A stretch of 64,000 nt of DNA, from the NCBI GenBank assembly GCA_019925105.1, contig JAHGAU010000003.1:1798001-1862000 (forward strand), written 5' to 3'. The translations under genes were made by a program, and so were the position numbers. Origin of the DNA: Niebla homalea (taxonomy: Eukaryota > Ascomycota > Lecanoromycetes > Lecanorales > Ramalinaceae). Within the stretch, counting starts at the first letter, position 1; every line of letters begins with the position of its first letter. This document shows positions 48,119 through 62,419 of this stretch, piece by piece. Below the pieces are notes generated by a model, which saw only the letters and a program-made list of their open reading frames with translations, did no database searches and was not told the DNA's origin.

Positions 48119-48663
48119 ATGAATAATATTAAAAATCCCTTTTATATAAGTTACCTATATTATCCCTGCTTCTTTAGGGAGGTAATAAATACGCAGCGTA
48201 TTTATAGCCGGTAAGTTTATTCCATAAGTAATAAGATATTATTGAAGAAAGAATATATAATTTATAAAGAACTTAAGGTATATAAATGGTGGCCCGCTTA
48301 CGATTTATAAACGGTAGTTTATTATTTATAAAGGGTAAATCTATTACGGTATAGACCATAGGAGAATTCCATGGCACGGAGCGGGCTTACCTTGTTCCTT
48401 ACTCTTAGCGCGTATACTTATATTACGCACCTTTATAGCTAAATAACTACTGATAATATAATAATATATATTATATCCATTTACTTTATATATACCGTAT
48501 TTTCATAATAGGATCCTTATTAATTAACCTACTTATAATCGATCTTATCTCCTTAGTATTTTAACTTTACCCCCACTTTAACCTCTTCATAATACTTATA
48601 ATTATTCAGTTAAATTAATATATCGTTTAAATTCCAAGATTTAATTTAGATTAATAAAAATAT
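48119..48663. other. Unassigned relic sequence
   Basis: AT-rich with a better-preserved patch at 48361-48445 (ggcacggagcgggcttac, then cttagcgcgtatacttatat) that resembles the 28.07-kb patch and the core of element A LTRs. No gene seen. Confidence 0.35.
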
Positions 48664-49146
48664 ATCTGTAAATTTATTACCTACTCGGATTAATAAGGAA
48701 AAATAAAATCGACTTATTTACTTAAGTCGTTCGCAAGCTGCTTATAAATAAATTAAGAGATTTATGAACGCTTTAAGCGGCCTTAAGTAATAATAAAAAG
48801 TTTAAAATAAAAAACGTTTAAAACGGTAAAATAACGGTTTTTATTTATTATCAATTTTTTAATCTAAGCTTTCTTAACAATGGGTATATCCGTAACCCCC
48901 TTTATAAGCCGTAATACTTAACGTTTAACTATAAATTCAGTTACTTTAATTAAAAGTTACCTTGAAAGTTAATAAATTATCCTTATAGGGAAAGGTAATT
49001 AAAGGGGGTAATTTAATTAGAAAAAGGTTAAGTAAAAAAACTTATAAGTAAACCGGATACTTATGAACGCTTAAAGGTTAAGTAAAAGGGGATATAAGTT
49101 CAACCTATTTAATCTGCTTATATGGACTTAGAGTACTTATATGCTG
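48664..49146 (+). mobile_element. MITE-like repeat, copy 4 (right end truncated)
   Basis: It starts atctgtaaatttattacc and carries the family interior (taacaatgggtatatccgta, tataagccgtaatac). It stops at tatatgctg without the terminal inverted repeat seen in the other copies. It is the most mutated copy. Confidence 0.6.
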
Positions 49147-49812
49147 AAAAAAACTTTTAATGATATAAAACTTTAATTTATATTAAATAATTTAAAGGGC
49201 GATTTTAGGGACTAAAGTTTTAAAGTTAAGCTAAAGCTGCAGTATATATAATAGGGTTAAGGTGGAGTTAAAACGTTAAGGAAATAACATCGATTATAAA
49301 TATGTTAAAATAATATATAACACCGGCGGCGGCGGTAGGAGGACGCCAGCTGGCCCAGATGCAGATCCACGGCATAAAACCCCAACGCAGATACATAGGA
49401 TATAAGTTAGAAGGAGAAATTGTTTCCTGCAATCAGCTTCATTGTAAATTCTATTGTAGTTCTCCGTTAGGGACGTAAGTTTCTTTCCGCCTCTGATCTG
49501 TTACCGTCAGAGTATTTCTGTATGTAATAAACTTATAACAATGTTTGGCTGCGTCAAAAAACACCCCCCTGCGCATTGATAATGCCGCTGTGCATTGCCA
49601 CCCCTGTTTTACGCCTGCCTGATCCCATTGTCTTTGAGCCTCCTGACCAATATAAGAACTTGAACCTTGCCTGAATTTCACAATGTCACAAAGATTCCAT
49701 CTGGTGCTGCCCATCACGTTTTCATTGCCGCCTTCACTACTAGTTTCTCAATTCTACTTTCCTCGAACAGATATTGAGAGAGCAGATAAAGCCTCGTCTC
49801 AGGTACTTCATA
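49147..49812 (+). promoter_or_regulatory. Upstream region of the PKS gene
   Basis: Base composition switches from AT-rich to normal at about 49.32 kb, so the PKS has only about 0.5 kb of unmutated upstream DNA. A CCAAT box lies at 49647-49651 (ctgaccaatataag), about 160 bp before the ATG. An AT-rich TATA-like stretch (gtatatataatag) at about 49242 is probably too far away. Open frames in this region on either strand show no domain. Confidence 0.45.
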
Positions 49813-52800
49813 ATGGCGCTTCACAACGGTCTTCAGAGTACTCAGAACTCCTGTCCACCCCAAGCGTCAAGCCAAGGAGATCGCCTTCCGGCAATGTCGA
49901 CCCTCAATCCCATTGCGGTTGTTGGCTTTTCCTTCAAATTTCCGGAGGAAGCGATAAGCTCAGACGCATTCTGGCAAATGATGAAGCAAAGACGCTGTGC
50001 AATGACGGAATGGCCCAAGGATAGACTCAAAATTGACGCTTTCTACCACCCAGATAGCGGCAGGCGTGATACAGTAGGGACTCATCTCCTTTTTCGCTGG
50101 TGACTATGGCTGATGAAGACCTTGGTAGATCCCCTTCCGTGGCGGTCACTTCCTGAAAGAGCCCATCGAACGCTTTGACGCTCCGTTTTTCTCCATCACG
50201 TCGAGCGAAGCGGCGGCAATGGATCCGCAGCAACGCTTGCTCCTAGAGACTGCCTACAGAGCCCTTGAGAATGGTGAGCTTCATCGACCTGATACATGAC
50301 TCCCGCGGCCTCTAAATCGAAGCTAGCGGGTATTCCCATGGCGAAAGCTTCAGGCTCCAAGACATCGGTCTATACTGGCTGTTTCACGGATGATTATAGG
50401 ATTCTTACCAGCAAGGACGAAAATGATCTTCCAACATACGCTGCAACAGGCACCTCACCCAGTATGCTTGCAGCGCGTCTCAGTTGGTTTTTCAACTTCA
50501 CTGGTGCATCTGTCAATCTCGATTCTGCTTGCTCTAGTAGCATGATGGCGTTCGACCTTGCTTGCCAAGGCCTTCAAAGTAGGAACGCGGATATGGTAGG
50601 AACCTTCGAAGTGACGAGCCAGCGCAGACTCTTACAATTTCCTCTAGGCCCTCGTGGGAGGCGCCAGCATAGCGCTTGCGCTCGATATGTCCCTGCCGTT
50701 GTCGAACATGAATTTCGTGTCGCACGATAGCCGAAGCTTCAGCTTTGATGATCGAGCAAATGGCTACGGCAGAGGTGAAGGATTCGGCGTGATCGTACTG
50801 AAACGGCTGTCAGACGCATTGAAGGACTGCGATACAATACGCGCTGTGATCAGGGCCACCGGCTCAAATCAGGATGGCCGTACACCAGGAATCACACAGC
50901 CAAGTACAGAATCTCAATCGCGATTGATTCGAGAGACATACGAAAATGCTGGCTTAGCAATGGAGCCTACGAGGTACGTAGAGGCTCATGGTACTGGTAC
51001 AGCGGTCAGTCTATATTCAATCTATGGGAGGCATAACACATTCTGATAGAATGTATTCCAAGATCGGTGACCCGGTCGAAGCTAGCGCTATTGGCAGTGC
51101 ATTCAAAGATTCTCGGAGTTCGGAAGAACCTATCTACATGTGAGTGCAGAATGAAGGGCGTGCGCATAGCTTGTCATGCCTGACTTCGAGAATGTCAAGC
51201 TGATATGCCATTTTCAGAGGTGCTGTGAAGTCCAACATTGGCCATCTCGAAGGTACCAGTGGAATGGCAGGTATTATCAAAACACTATTGGTGCTAGAAG
51301 CCGGTGTCATACCTCCAAATGCAAATTTCAAAACTTTGAATCCTAGAATCGATGCGGATCTACTCAGAATTACGGTACGGGAAAGATGCTTCCGGTGATA
51401 GTTCATAGCTAACACTTCCAGATCCCTCAAGTTATGAAACCGTGGCCAAGTAAAGGCCTTCGTCGAGCCTCTGTGATGTCATTCGGATTCGGCGGATCTA
51501 ACAGCCATGTGATCATGGACGATGCCTGCAATTATCTTCTCCAAAGAGGACTAGCAGGGAACCATTGGGGCGTACAACATCCACCGACGGAAGAGGCATT
51601 GGAAAACCATTCAATGTTCTCTCACCTCTCCACGATCCTACAGAAATATTCTCGGGATAGGTGTGTGGCGAGCAAAGTGCCGAGGCTGTTGGTATGGTCG
51701 GCGGCAGATAGCGACGGGTTGAGTAGACTCGAAAAGGTCTACAGCAGCCACATGTCAAGAGTAGCATCTTCTTTGAACACCACAAGCGCCGCACCTTATC
51801 TGGCAGGTTTGGCTTATACTCTTGCAGTCCGCCGCACATCATTCAAGTGGAAGTCCTTTGTTGTTGCGTCCTCTCTCGGGGCCATCGCAAACGATAATTT
51901 GAGTATGCGGAAGGCTACTAGGACTGCAGCGACGCCCAAACTCGGTTTCGTATTCACAGGGCAGGGAGCACAGGTTCCCAGAATGGCTGAAGGCCTTGTA
52001 GTCTATCCTGCCTTCCAGAACAGCCTCCGCAGGTCTGATACTATTCTGAGTGGACTTGGTTGCCAGTGGTCGCTTTTAGGTATGCTGACTTTTCACCTCG
52101 TTATGTCCCTTGTATGTGACCGGCCAGCGTTCTTAGCGGTCTGAGAGAGCAACCCGAGTCAGACGTTCACCGGTGTTTCTCCCAAATATTTCTTCGATTA
52201 CAGGATTTGGAATCCAGCTGACGACTTCTAGATGAGCTATTCAAAGGTTCCACAATCACGAACATCACTTCCCCAGAATACAGTCAACCTATTTGCACGG
52301 CTGTTCAAATCGCCCTCGTGGATCTTCTCCGCAGCTTTGGAGTAGAGCCATGCGCTGTCATTGGCCATAGCTCAGGCGAGATTGCTGCTGCGTGAGTTGT
52401 ACAACCGCTGCGACAAGACTAGCTTTGACTGACATCCGACTAGTTACTGTGCTCGGTATCTTTCTCACCACTCGGCTTGCAAGGTAGCTTTCTTACGTGG
52501 AACATGTGCCACAAAGCTCATAGATTCAGGTCAACGACCAGGAGCTATGATGGCCGTCGGCCTATCTGAGGAGCTTGTTGCACCATATCTGAAAGGATTC
52601 ACTGATGTGGTTGTTGGCTGTGTCAATAGTGCCAGAAGTGTGACGCTTTCAGGCAACGACGGCTCCATTGAGCTTATCAAAGCAGCTCTAGAGAAAGACG
52701 CGATCTTTCGCCGCAAGCTTCAAGTCAACATTGCTTATCATTCTGCAGATATGTCCGACGTAGCAGCTGACTATTTGAGATTACTGGGCGACCTCGAACT

Positions 52801-55800
52801 TGGTGAAGGTTCAGCCACCAATCCTATCATGATATCCACAGTCACAGGTAAAAGGGCTGCCCAAGTGGATGTACAGAATCCCAATTACTGGGTTGAGAAC
52901 ATGACCTCGCAAGTAAAATTTTCAGCTGCGCTGGAACAGATTTGCTCGCCTAGCAAGCACAGCACTGGGAAAAAGCTAAGGGCATCTCAGAATTCAATCC
53001 AAGTGACCGACGTGTTGGAAGTTGGGCCTCACAGTGCCTTGCAAGGACCTGTCAACGACATACTCAGTACCATCTCGAGCAACAAGATAAGTTACAATTC
53101 TATCCTCAGGCGCTCAATGCCTGCTATAGAAAGCACTCTGGATATAATCGGCCGATTATACTGTCTAGGGTATCCCGTGGACATACTCCAAGTCAATCAG
53201 CTACAGATCAATTCGGACGTGAAAGGCCTAGTATTACCAGACTTGCCCGAATACCCGTTCGACCATACGCGAGCACACTGGTATGAGAGTAGACTGTCTA
53301 GAGGGTACAGGTTCCGTCAAAATCCCCGTATGGATCTCTTAGGGACTGCGGTTCCGGACTGGAATCCGCTGCAAGCACGGTGGAGGATGCTCATTCGTAC
53401 CTCCGAGATGCCATGGATCGAGGATCACAAGGTATCGCCGCGGTGGTTACAAGTGCTGAGCAACCTTTGCTGACATTGTGTCCAGGTTAACGGCACAACT
53501 GTATATCCCGCCGCAGGAATGATGGCAATGGCTCTACAAGGGGCAAAGCAGTTGGCCGATGACAAGCACAAAATCAAAGGCTATGTGATTAAGGATGTCA
53601 CATTTGGAAGCCCGTTAACCATTGTCGCGGGCTCTGAAACCAATGAGGTGCAACTCTGCCTACGTCCGTTGGGGGATCCTTCCACGAAGCTACGGTCCTC
53701 AGAGTTCAGTATTTTCGTCAACAATCGTGATCAGTGGAGCGAAACGTGTTGCGGAAGCATCCAGCCAGAGTTGGCAAGTGAAGAAACGGAGGTAGATGGT
53801 GGTCACGAAGCTCGAGCCAAATTAGCTGGATACCAGGAAAGTTTTCAAGCAAGTGTTCTGGCATGTGACAAGACCGTTGAGAGCAGTCGCATGTACGAAT
53901 ACTTGAAGCATTGTGGGTTGGACTATGGGCCTACATTCCAGGCACTTCAACAACTTTCATACAACGACGAAGGCGTTGCGCGCGCAAAAGTGGCCGTGTT
54001 CCCGGGGTCGGCTCAGAAAACTGCATATGATTTGCAGGAGCACGTTATACACCCTACCACTCTGGACGCTGTCTTCCAATCGATAGTAACTGCGCTCTCG
54101 AGGGGCGCGGAGCGGGATATTCCTACATTGGTGCCAACTCGGATTGGTAAGCTTTGGATAGCAGCGGAAGGCATTAGCCACCCAGCAGCTTGTGCTATCG
54201 ACGTCTGCGTTAACGCAGAGTTCTCCGGTAGGCGCAAAGCCAAAGGTGGGCTGGTCGCCATGAACGAAACCAGAAGTGAAGCTCTTATATTATTGGAAGA
54301 CATGGAATTGACAACCGTAGCGACCCGAGAAGCCATAGCTCATGCGCAGAGCCTTAAGAAGAGACTCTGCTACAAGTTGTCTTGGAAGCCAGACCTGGAC
54401 TTACTTAGCCATCAGCAATTACGGGAGTACTGTGAAAATGCAAGGCCACCTCGATCATCAGACGCTGGGTTCTACGAAGACCTTGGCTTTCTGATGATGA
54501 TGTTCATGAAGAATGCCCTGGAAGCACTTGCACAAGATGGCTTGGGAAGCCCGAAACGCCATCTCCGCCAATATCTCACTTGGTCAAGAAACCAGCTTGA
54601 GCGCTTCAACCTTGGGTCATTGCCAAATTTACCCAACAGCCATCCGAAGTGGGCATCCCTGCTGGAAAATACTCAATATCGCGAAAGCCTGGTACAGGAA
54701 GTGCAATCTACGAACCAAGGGAAGTTCTTTCTCAAAGTTGCACAAAATTTACTCCCGGTGTTGAAGGGCGAGCTCGACCCCCTGTCGTTCATGTTCCAAG
54801 ACGATGGCGTTCCTGATTTCTACAAAGAAATGAATAGGAGAGTCATTTGCTATGAGCCCTTCAACCGATACCTGGAGCTTTTATGCCACAAAAACCCAGG
54901 ACTGAAAATATTGGAGATTGGCGCAGGGACAGGCGCCACGACTGACTTCGTCTTCAATGGGTTAAGTAGCCACGAAGAAGGGGACTCACGTAACCCCGAT
55001 TGTGTGCATTACGACTTCACTGACATCTCGCCGGCATTTTTCGAGGGCGCCGCGATGAGATTCGGGCAAATGCAGGGGAGACTGCGATTCAAGGTCCTCG
55101 ATATTGAGGCTGATCCTTCTAATCAAGGATTTGAAGTAGGGACCTACGACTTAATCATTGCTGCCAGCGTAAGGCCCCCCAATCCAAAGACTGAGTTGTG
55201 CACGACGCTGATCACGATTTTGGTAGGTCCTTCACGCAACAAGGGATCTAGAATCGACCATGCGCAATGCTCGAAGCTTATTGAAACCGTATGTTCAGGG
55301 GCTCCTAGCAGCCTTTCTTTTGTAAGGTACCCAAGAGTGACACTGATAATTGTTTAGTGGGGGAAAGCTCGTTCTAATCGAAGTCACCGAAGACGTTCTA
55401 AGAGCTAGATTTGCTTTTGGGTTGCTGCCTGGCTGGTGGCTTAGTAAGTCTAGCAAGGGAAGATGATGGGCGGAGCGCTGACAGATCGCACAAGGCAAAG
55501 AGGAGTACCGGCAGTCGGGACCCTGCATTTCACTCAAGGAGTGGGAGAGTCTGTTATGGCGGACTGGCTTCTCCGGTATCGACCTTGAAATACCCGACTA
55601 CGTCGACGAGAGATGTCATGAGTATACCATCATGATAGCGACCGCTACCGAAACATTGCATCCTCCTCAAGTCGATCTTGCTCAAGGATCGGCGTACACC
55701 CTCGTGGCTATTGTTATTATAGATCAACACAGCACCATTCAGACGAGCGTCGCACAAGGACTCAAAGACTACCTTCTGTCCACTGGGAACACAGAGTGCG

Positions 55801-58608
55801 GAATCCTATCCCTTGAGCAAGCGTCTTCTCTGGCCAACTTAGATCACACCTTTTGTATCTCGCTGGTTGAAATGGAAAAACCGCTGCTGTTTCATCTTGA
55901 TGAAGTAAGCTTTACTGCGCTGCGACATATTTTGACAAGGATTTCGAAGATCCTATGGGTCACCAAAGGAGGCGGCAAGCTTCACGGGAAGCCCGAATTC
56001 CACTTAATTGATGGCCTGGCGCGCGTCACTCGTGGGGAATTCCATAAGCTGATGTTCACAACTTTGGCACTTGAGAATTGCGATATGAAGACGGGGCACT
56101 TACTAATCGACCGAGTCAGCCAGGTGATTCAACAAATGCTACGACAGACCTTGGATGATCACGAGGCTGAGTATATCGAGAGTAACGAGACCTTGAATAT
56201 CGGGAGACTTGTCGAAGCTTGTAATTTGAACGACCACGTTTTCAACAAGTCCAAAACGTACCACCACGAAATGCAACGCTTCGGAGCTGGACCTTCCTTG
56301 ACCTTGTATGTGAGCTCGCCAGGATCACTTGATTCGTTGCGCTTTTGGGAGGCTACGTCCAGCTCAGAGTTGGAGCCTGGAGAGGTCGAGATTAAAATAG
56401 AATCCACCGGCGTCAACTTCCTCGACTGTTTGAGCGCTCTAGGCCAGATTGATAAGGTATTTGGGGGTGAGTGCGCAGGTATTGTCAGCAGGGTCGGTCC
56501 AGAGTGTTCGTTCCGCCCAGGCGACCGTGTGGTCTCTTTAGCATCAGGCACTTATCAGACCTTTACACGAGCTCCGAGCCAATGTGTTGCGTTGCTCCCG
56601 GACGGACTTACTTTTTCAGAAGCCAGTGCTCTACCTGTCATATTCTGTACAGCCTGGGTTGCGCTCTGTGAAATAGCACGGCTTCAGAAGGGCGAATCGA
56701 TCCTCATTCATGCTGGCGCTGGAGGAACAGGTCAAGCGGCTGTCCAAGTCGCGAAGTATCTAGGTGCCGAAGTTTATGTCACGGTTGGCTCTGACCAGAA
56801 GAAAGACCTAGTGAAGGCCTTGTACAACATACCTGACGATCGGATATTCTACAGCAGAGACACGACGTTTGCTCAGGGTGTCATGCGGACAACAGGGGGC
56901 CGAGGTATTGATGTTGTTTTGAACTCGCTTTCAGGCGAAGGTCTCCGCGCATCCTGGGAATGTCTGGCACCTGTAAGGTCTCCGTGCCCCCAACCGTGGA
57001 AACTCTGCTGACATTATCATAGCTCGGTCGCTTTGTAGAAATCGGGAAGCGAGATATCAACGCTCGAGGCAACCTCCCCATGTGGCCCTTCCATAAAGTC
57101 GTGACATTTGCTTCTGTCGACCTTATTAAAATCATGAAGGAGCGACCCTCAATGATCAGTGAAACCCTCTCAATTATTATGTCAAAGCTAGCTGAGGGAG
57201 TTCTCTGCGCCCCACAGCCCTTGCAGATATTTGGCGTCGCAGATGTCGAGAAGGTATTTCGACTTCTGCAAAGCGGACGAAACGTTGGCAAGATTGTTAT
57301 TGAAATGAGAGACAAAGATATCGTTCCGGTTTGCCGACTGCAATTGCTGGACCGACTCCCAAATGCTGACTTTAGATCTAGACAACCCTTCGATCGAGAC
57401 CTGAGTATTATTTCGACGCTGAATCATCATACCTCATCACTGGGGGCTTAGGAGGTCTGGGACGAAGCGCAGCAAGATGGATGGCATCGAGAGGCGCAAA
57501 ACACCTCATTCTGCTCTCCCGCTCCGGAGTCAGAACTAAGGTTTCTGTCTCTGTGACCGACGATTTGAGGTCCATGGGCGTTCAGGTCATCACTCCAACA
57601 TGTGATATTACCGATTCGAAAGCCTTGTCAGCCTTTCTATCGGAGAATGCGACGACTATGCCGCCGGTCAAAGGTGTTATACAAGCTTCCATGGTGTTGA
57701 AAGTAGGTGCATCGGTGAGACTAGGCCCCCGTGGATACTGATTTCTTCTCTAGGACGCGCTTCTCGAAAACTTGACGGCCGAGGACTGGAATGCCTGCAT
57801 TGAGCCAAAGGTCCAAGGATCTTGGAACCTGCACGCTCTTCTGCCTCGGAACATGGACTTCTTCATCTGTCTTTCATCTCTGTCTGGAATCATCGGGTCA
57901 ATCGGTCAAGCCAACTACGCCGCAGCAAACACGTATATGGACGCTCTGGTCCGGTATCGTGTGATGCAGGGGGAGAGAGCGACGAGCCTAGATCTTGGCT
58001 GGATGGAATCCGAAGGTGTTGTAGCGGAGAACGCTTACCTTTCTCGGGCGGTCGCAGACGCAGGAACCATGATACCCATCTCCGAACTGGAATTCCATGC
58101 TCTGTTGGACTATCACTGCAACCCAGCCCAAGATCTACGATCAACAGGTATGTATCAATCAGTAGTTGGTCCCGAAGTGCCTGCTACGCTACAAGCAAAG
58201 GGATTGAACGAGCCCCAATGGATGCAAAGACGCATGTTCAGCCACCTGCGTCAGGTGAAGTCAGAAGGTCATTCTTCAACGACACTTGAGACAGCGACTG
58301 ACTACGCTGCCATGTTGGGTGACACTACCTCCCTCGAAGAAGCTACCGGCGTTGTCAAAGATGCGCTTTTGCAAAAATTGTCGAGAGCACTGGCCATCTC
58401 TCCAGAGCACTTGGACACCACAAAGCCTTTGCATGCTTATGGAGTGGACTCGCTTCTCGCCGTAGAACTACGCAACTTCTTTGCCAAGGAGCTTGGGGCG
58501 GGTGTTGCGGTTTTTGACATTACCAGTGGCTCTAGCTTCGAGGCCGTGAGTATGATAGTCGCCAGGAGGAGCTGTTACTTCACAGGTGCCCTAAAGGCTG
58601 TTGATTGA
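49813..58608 (+). CDS. Highly reducing type I polyketide synthase (KS-AT-DH-cMT-ER-KR-ACP)
   Basis: An iterative enzyme that builds a reduced, probably C-methylated polyketide from malonyl-CoA. Sixteen exons: 49813-50073, 50129-50273, 50327-50595, 50648-51004, 51063-51139, 51218-51374, 51422-52079, 52232-52391, 52444-53431, 53486-55168, 55227-55288, 55358-55443, 55501-56972, 57023-57328, 57382-57702, 57754-58608. They sum to 7857 nt, 2618 aa, with consistent phase at all 15 junctions. KS: Cys204 (DSACSSS), His339 (EAHGTGT), His379 (KSNIGH). AT: Ser688 (GHSSGE). DH: His1023 ([10 protein letters not shown]) and Asp1218 (LDAVFQ). cMT: EIGAGTG (1501-1507). [11 protein letters not shown] (2038-2046). 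[10 protein letters not shown] (2247-2254), Ser2376, Tyr2389, Asn2393. ACP: Ser2567 (GVDSL). No thioesterase or reductase follows. Most introns are 47-78 nt; intron 7 is 152 nt. An in-frame ATG at 49894 (MSTLNP) is an alternative start. The product cannot be named from sequence. Confidence 0.93.
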
Positions 58609-58942
58609 TAGGCTCGTGATAAGTGAGTCCACCTCCTACTAGGGAAGGAAGCAGATGAGATCAAATCCTGTGCGGATACACGAGATCTGTAGCGTGAGAT
58701 GGGCCATTTTGCTTCCTTAACCGGATAAGTCGGGTCATAAATTTTGAATTGCGATAACACTCTTATTCTTGTAGGCTTCATCCTTAACTGCATCTTTTAT
58801 ATCAGCCGGTGTGTTGCGGGCATGGAGTACGGGCAAGGAGTATTATGGAGCAGTTATACAGGCAATACCAAGATATCCTTATATTACGTATAGATATTAT
58901 TACCTGGCCGTATATCTTGAAAAACTTAATTAGTTATTTATA
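58609..58942. other. 3' flank of the PKS
   Basis: Normal composition to about 58.85 kb, then AT-rich. No gene seen. The transposon TIR begins 336 bp after the PKS stop codon. Confidence 0.6.
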
Positions 58943-58944
58943 TA

Positions 58945-59018
58945 TTTAGCATGTTTGAGAAGCTTGCAAATGCTTGGCAAAAAAAAACGCATCTCTCCCG
59001 GGCTTTTATTAACTACCA
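58945..59018 (+). repeat. Left TIR of the 3.55-kb transposon
   Basis: Contains tttagcatgtttgagaagct, cttggcaaaaaaaaacgc and ctctcccgggcttttattaa. It pairs with 62420-62494. Confidence 0.75.
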
Positions 59019-62000
59019 CCATACAAATTTATTGAAGCATTGTACAACGTCTACCACTGCATACGTTACTTGATTATCGTATTAATAAGTGGATTTATAG
59101 TGTTTTTGGTTTAACCACTCTATATATTAATAATTTTCTGGATAGCTATAGCTATAGTATACCGTAAGATTGACTTCTCTATTAAGTATAATGTTTATTT
59201 CCTACTTTATAATTATTAAAAGCCAGTTATCGTTCTTAATAAGATATATATTTATGAGGTTACGGCTTATAGATAAAAAAAACGTATATAAAGGTATAAG
59301 CAGGTAAAATTATTTAAATAATCTTTTAAAAATTTATAACCGAAGCTTTACTTTATTACTTTAATAATATTACTTAAATATTAATAATATTATCTTTTCA
59401 TTTATTAACTCAAGCTTTATCGATAATTAAAAGAAGAATAAGATATAAAATTATTATAATTAAGATTATTAATAATATTTAAAGAGTAAAGATTAAATCG
59501 GAAAAAGGATTAATATAATAAGCCTTAAAATAAACTTTTATAAACTATATAATAAGTAAATATAAGTAATTATTTTGCTTATTAATTCATTTTTATTAAA
59601 AAATTATTCTTTAAAGCTTAAAGTTACTAACGATAAATAATATATAGGCCTATTAATAAGCCCGTCCGCTATTATATAGATATTAATTAAGGGGAGACAT
59701 AATCGATTTTACCGGTATATACGATTAACGGATATTTATTATATATATCTATTAAAAAGGGTTATTAAAACAATAATAAGCTTTATTAATAGCTTATAAA
59801 TGAACTTCTACCTTAATATAATGTTTATTTTACCGTAAATAATACTATTTATATAAATAACGTTAATATTTATGTTTCCCTTTAAATTAAAGAGGTTATT
59901 AAAGTTAAAAGCTATATTATTAAATATTTATTATCATATTCGCCTAACTATAACTTACTTAAGCTAATTCTTAATATATTAAAAACTTAAATAAAACGTT
60001 GTTTTTAAAAGTTACGGCCTTACTTTAAGTGAATCTTTGGCAACTTCTTAAGGTTTACGGTAAAGAATAGTGGATATAATCGTTTTATTACTTAATACTT
60101 CCGTTATAGTATTGTAAATTACCTATTTAAAGGTAATTATAAGGCTTTATTATATGAATTATAGTAATATAAAAATAAATTATTTAAGATCAATAAGGAA
60201 AGTACCTTATAATAAATATTTACTTTTATTCCTTACTTTATATTTTATACTTTATATTTCCGGTTTTAAAATTCACTTATAGTCTTATCTTAAGTTTCTT
60301 AATCTCATTTATAATACCTTATATTAATTATTTATGTTTAAGGTTTATAAACGCTTTTTTAATAAAATTTAAACTTAAATATATTATTATAAAAGCATTT
60401 TATTTACTTACTTAATATATTTACTAATAAGCCAAGCCTATAAATATTTAGTTAATAATCAAATGTATCTTTAAGTTTATTAAAGCTCTAGAAATATATA
60501 TTATATCTCCGTTTTATATTTAAGTAAACTTATTATCTCTTTAGTCTTTAAGTATTATTATTCTTTTATTATTAAAAAGCCTTTTACATAAGCTTTTTTT
60601 TAGATCGTTTAATTAAAAAGTTAGATTTTCCAAGCTTAATTATAAAGATCTAATTAATAATTATTAAAGACCTATTTAAAGATCGGGATTGACGGGAGCC
60701 CTTTAAATAATAAATTAAGTAATAAATAGATTTTAAGGTTAAGGAAATAATAATTATATAAACTCCGAAGGTATTATAAATAACTAAATCTATTATATTA
60801 ACCGTTAAGTATATTATATATTACTTATATTTATTCATATTAATTAAGCCTTTATATAATTATTTACAAGCCTATTTTATTATTCTTTTTATTATAAATA
60901 AGCTTATTTACGCCTCTTTTCTTAAGTAAGCCTTTTAACTTCACGTTTTTCTTATTTAACTTCTTATTCTTCTTACTTAATTTTTTATCGTTCCTTAATT
61001 AAAGAATACTTTATAATAATATTTATAAGGTTACGTTCTATTATAAGCTTTATAATATTATTAAGTGATATAAGGTTAATACTATTATTAATATTATTAT
61101 TATAAACGTTATCCATTTATAAATTGAATATTGTCTACGTATTAAGGAAATATTTACCCTTAAAAGGGCTATTTATAGGAATATAATAATTATTACCGTA
61201 ATTCCGGCAAGTATTATTGTAGTATTTCTAATGATTATTTAGTTTTTTAACAAAGTTACCGGTAGCTTTATTGGCATTTTAAGTTATAATTACTTATTTC
61301 TTTTATTAAACGGTCCTTATTCGTCTTTAATGTAAAGTAAAAAGCTTTAATAATATTAATAAAACGATTATAAATTAAGTAGATTTATTGATTTCCGGAA
61401 GGGTATTACTATTAATATATATTATTAACTTATAACCGGGATTACTTTATTATAATTTTTTCAGGATTAACTTTATATTATTAAAGAACTCCTTATATAT
61501 AAAACTTTTTATTATAACCTTTTTATTATTTACGTTAACTTTATAACTCTTAATAATAATATAAATACTTTAAAACTATGGATAAAGATACTTTATAATA
61601 ATAATATCGGAAACGGGTTTATTTAATATTTTTATATTAAAAAACGATAGCCTATATTATGATTTATTATTAATTAAATTAACGTTTTTTTTTAAATTTA
61701 TAAATTATATATTTCCTTTTTTTACTTTTATAATAATTAATATATAAAAAAAATATTTAATTTTAAAAATCTATAAATAAGTCTAATTTTCCTTATTCTT
61801 TTATTATTCATTATAATTCGTTTCCTTATTTAATTTATCCGGAGTAATTTATTTTATAAATATATATCTATTCTAATATAAAGCTTTATTTATATTGGCT
61901 TTTTAATAAGTTAAATCGGACCTTTAAGTCTTACGGATAGGCGAACGGTAATAACGATTTAAAAGCTAAAAAAAGCGATTTATTATTTAAATCCCCCCTT

Positions 62001-62419
62001 TTTTTAATATTTTAAACCCTATATCCTTATTCTTTTAATAACGTATTATCGTTAATTTATACTTATATACCATATAATTACCAATTTCATCTTTAAAACG
62101 GATTTTCCGTTAAAGACTTTAAAATAAGGACCCTTAAAGGGTTAACGCTTTAACGTTAAAACTACTTTTAAGGCCAATATAATAGCGATAAAAACGTTTT
62201 AAAGCAATAGTATTATTAATAAATTAATTAATAAAAAGGGACGGCGGTAAAAAGGATGGGGGATAAGACAGTCCGGATCGTATTTAATATTAAGAAAATA
62301 TAATAAATGTTTTAATTAAAAATTTTAAAAATTTCAAAATTAAATAATTTAAGAATTTTAAAAAGTAATACTAATTTAAAGTGGATATTACGTAAGGCTT
62401 TAATATATTTATATAATAA

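Noticed and set aside
47883..48214. Leu/Pro-rich and Val/Arg-rich proteins on both strands
   Set aside because: Both are translations of a 12-bp minisatellite, whose period is a multiple of three.
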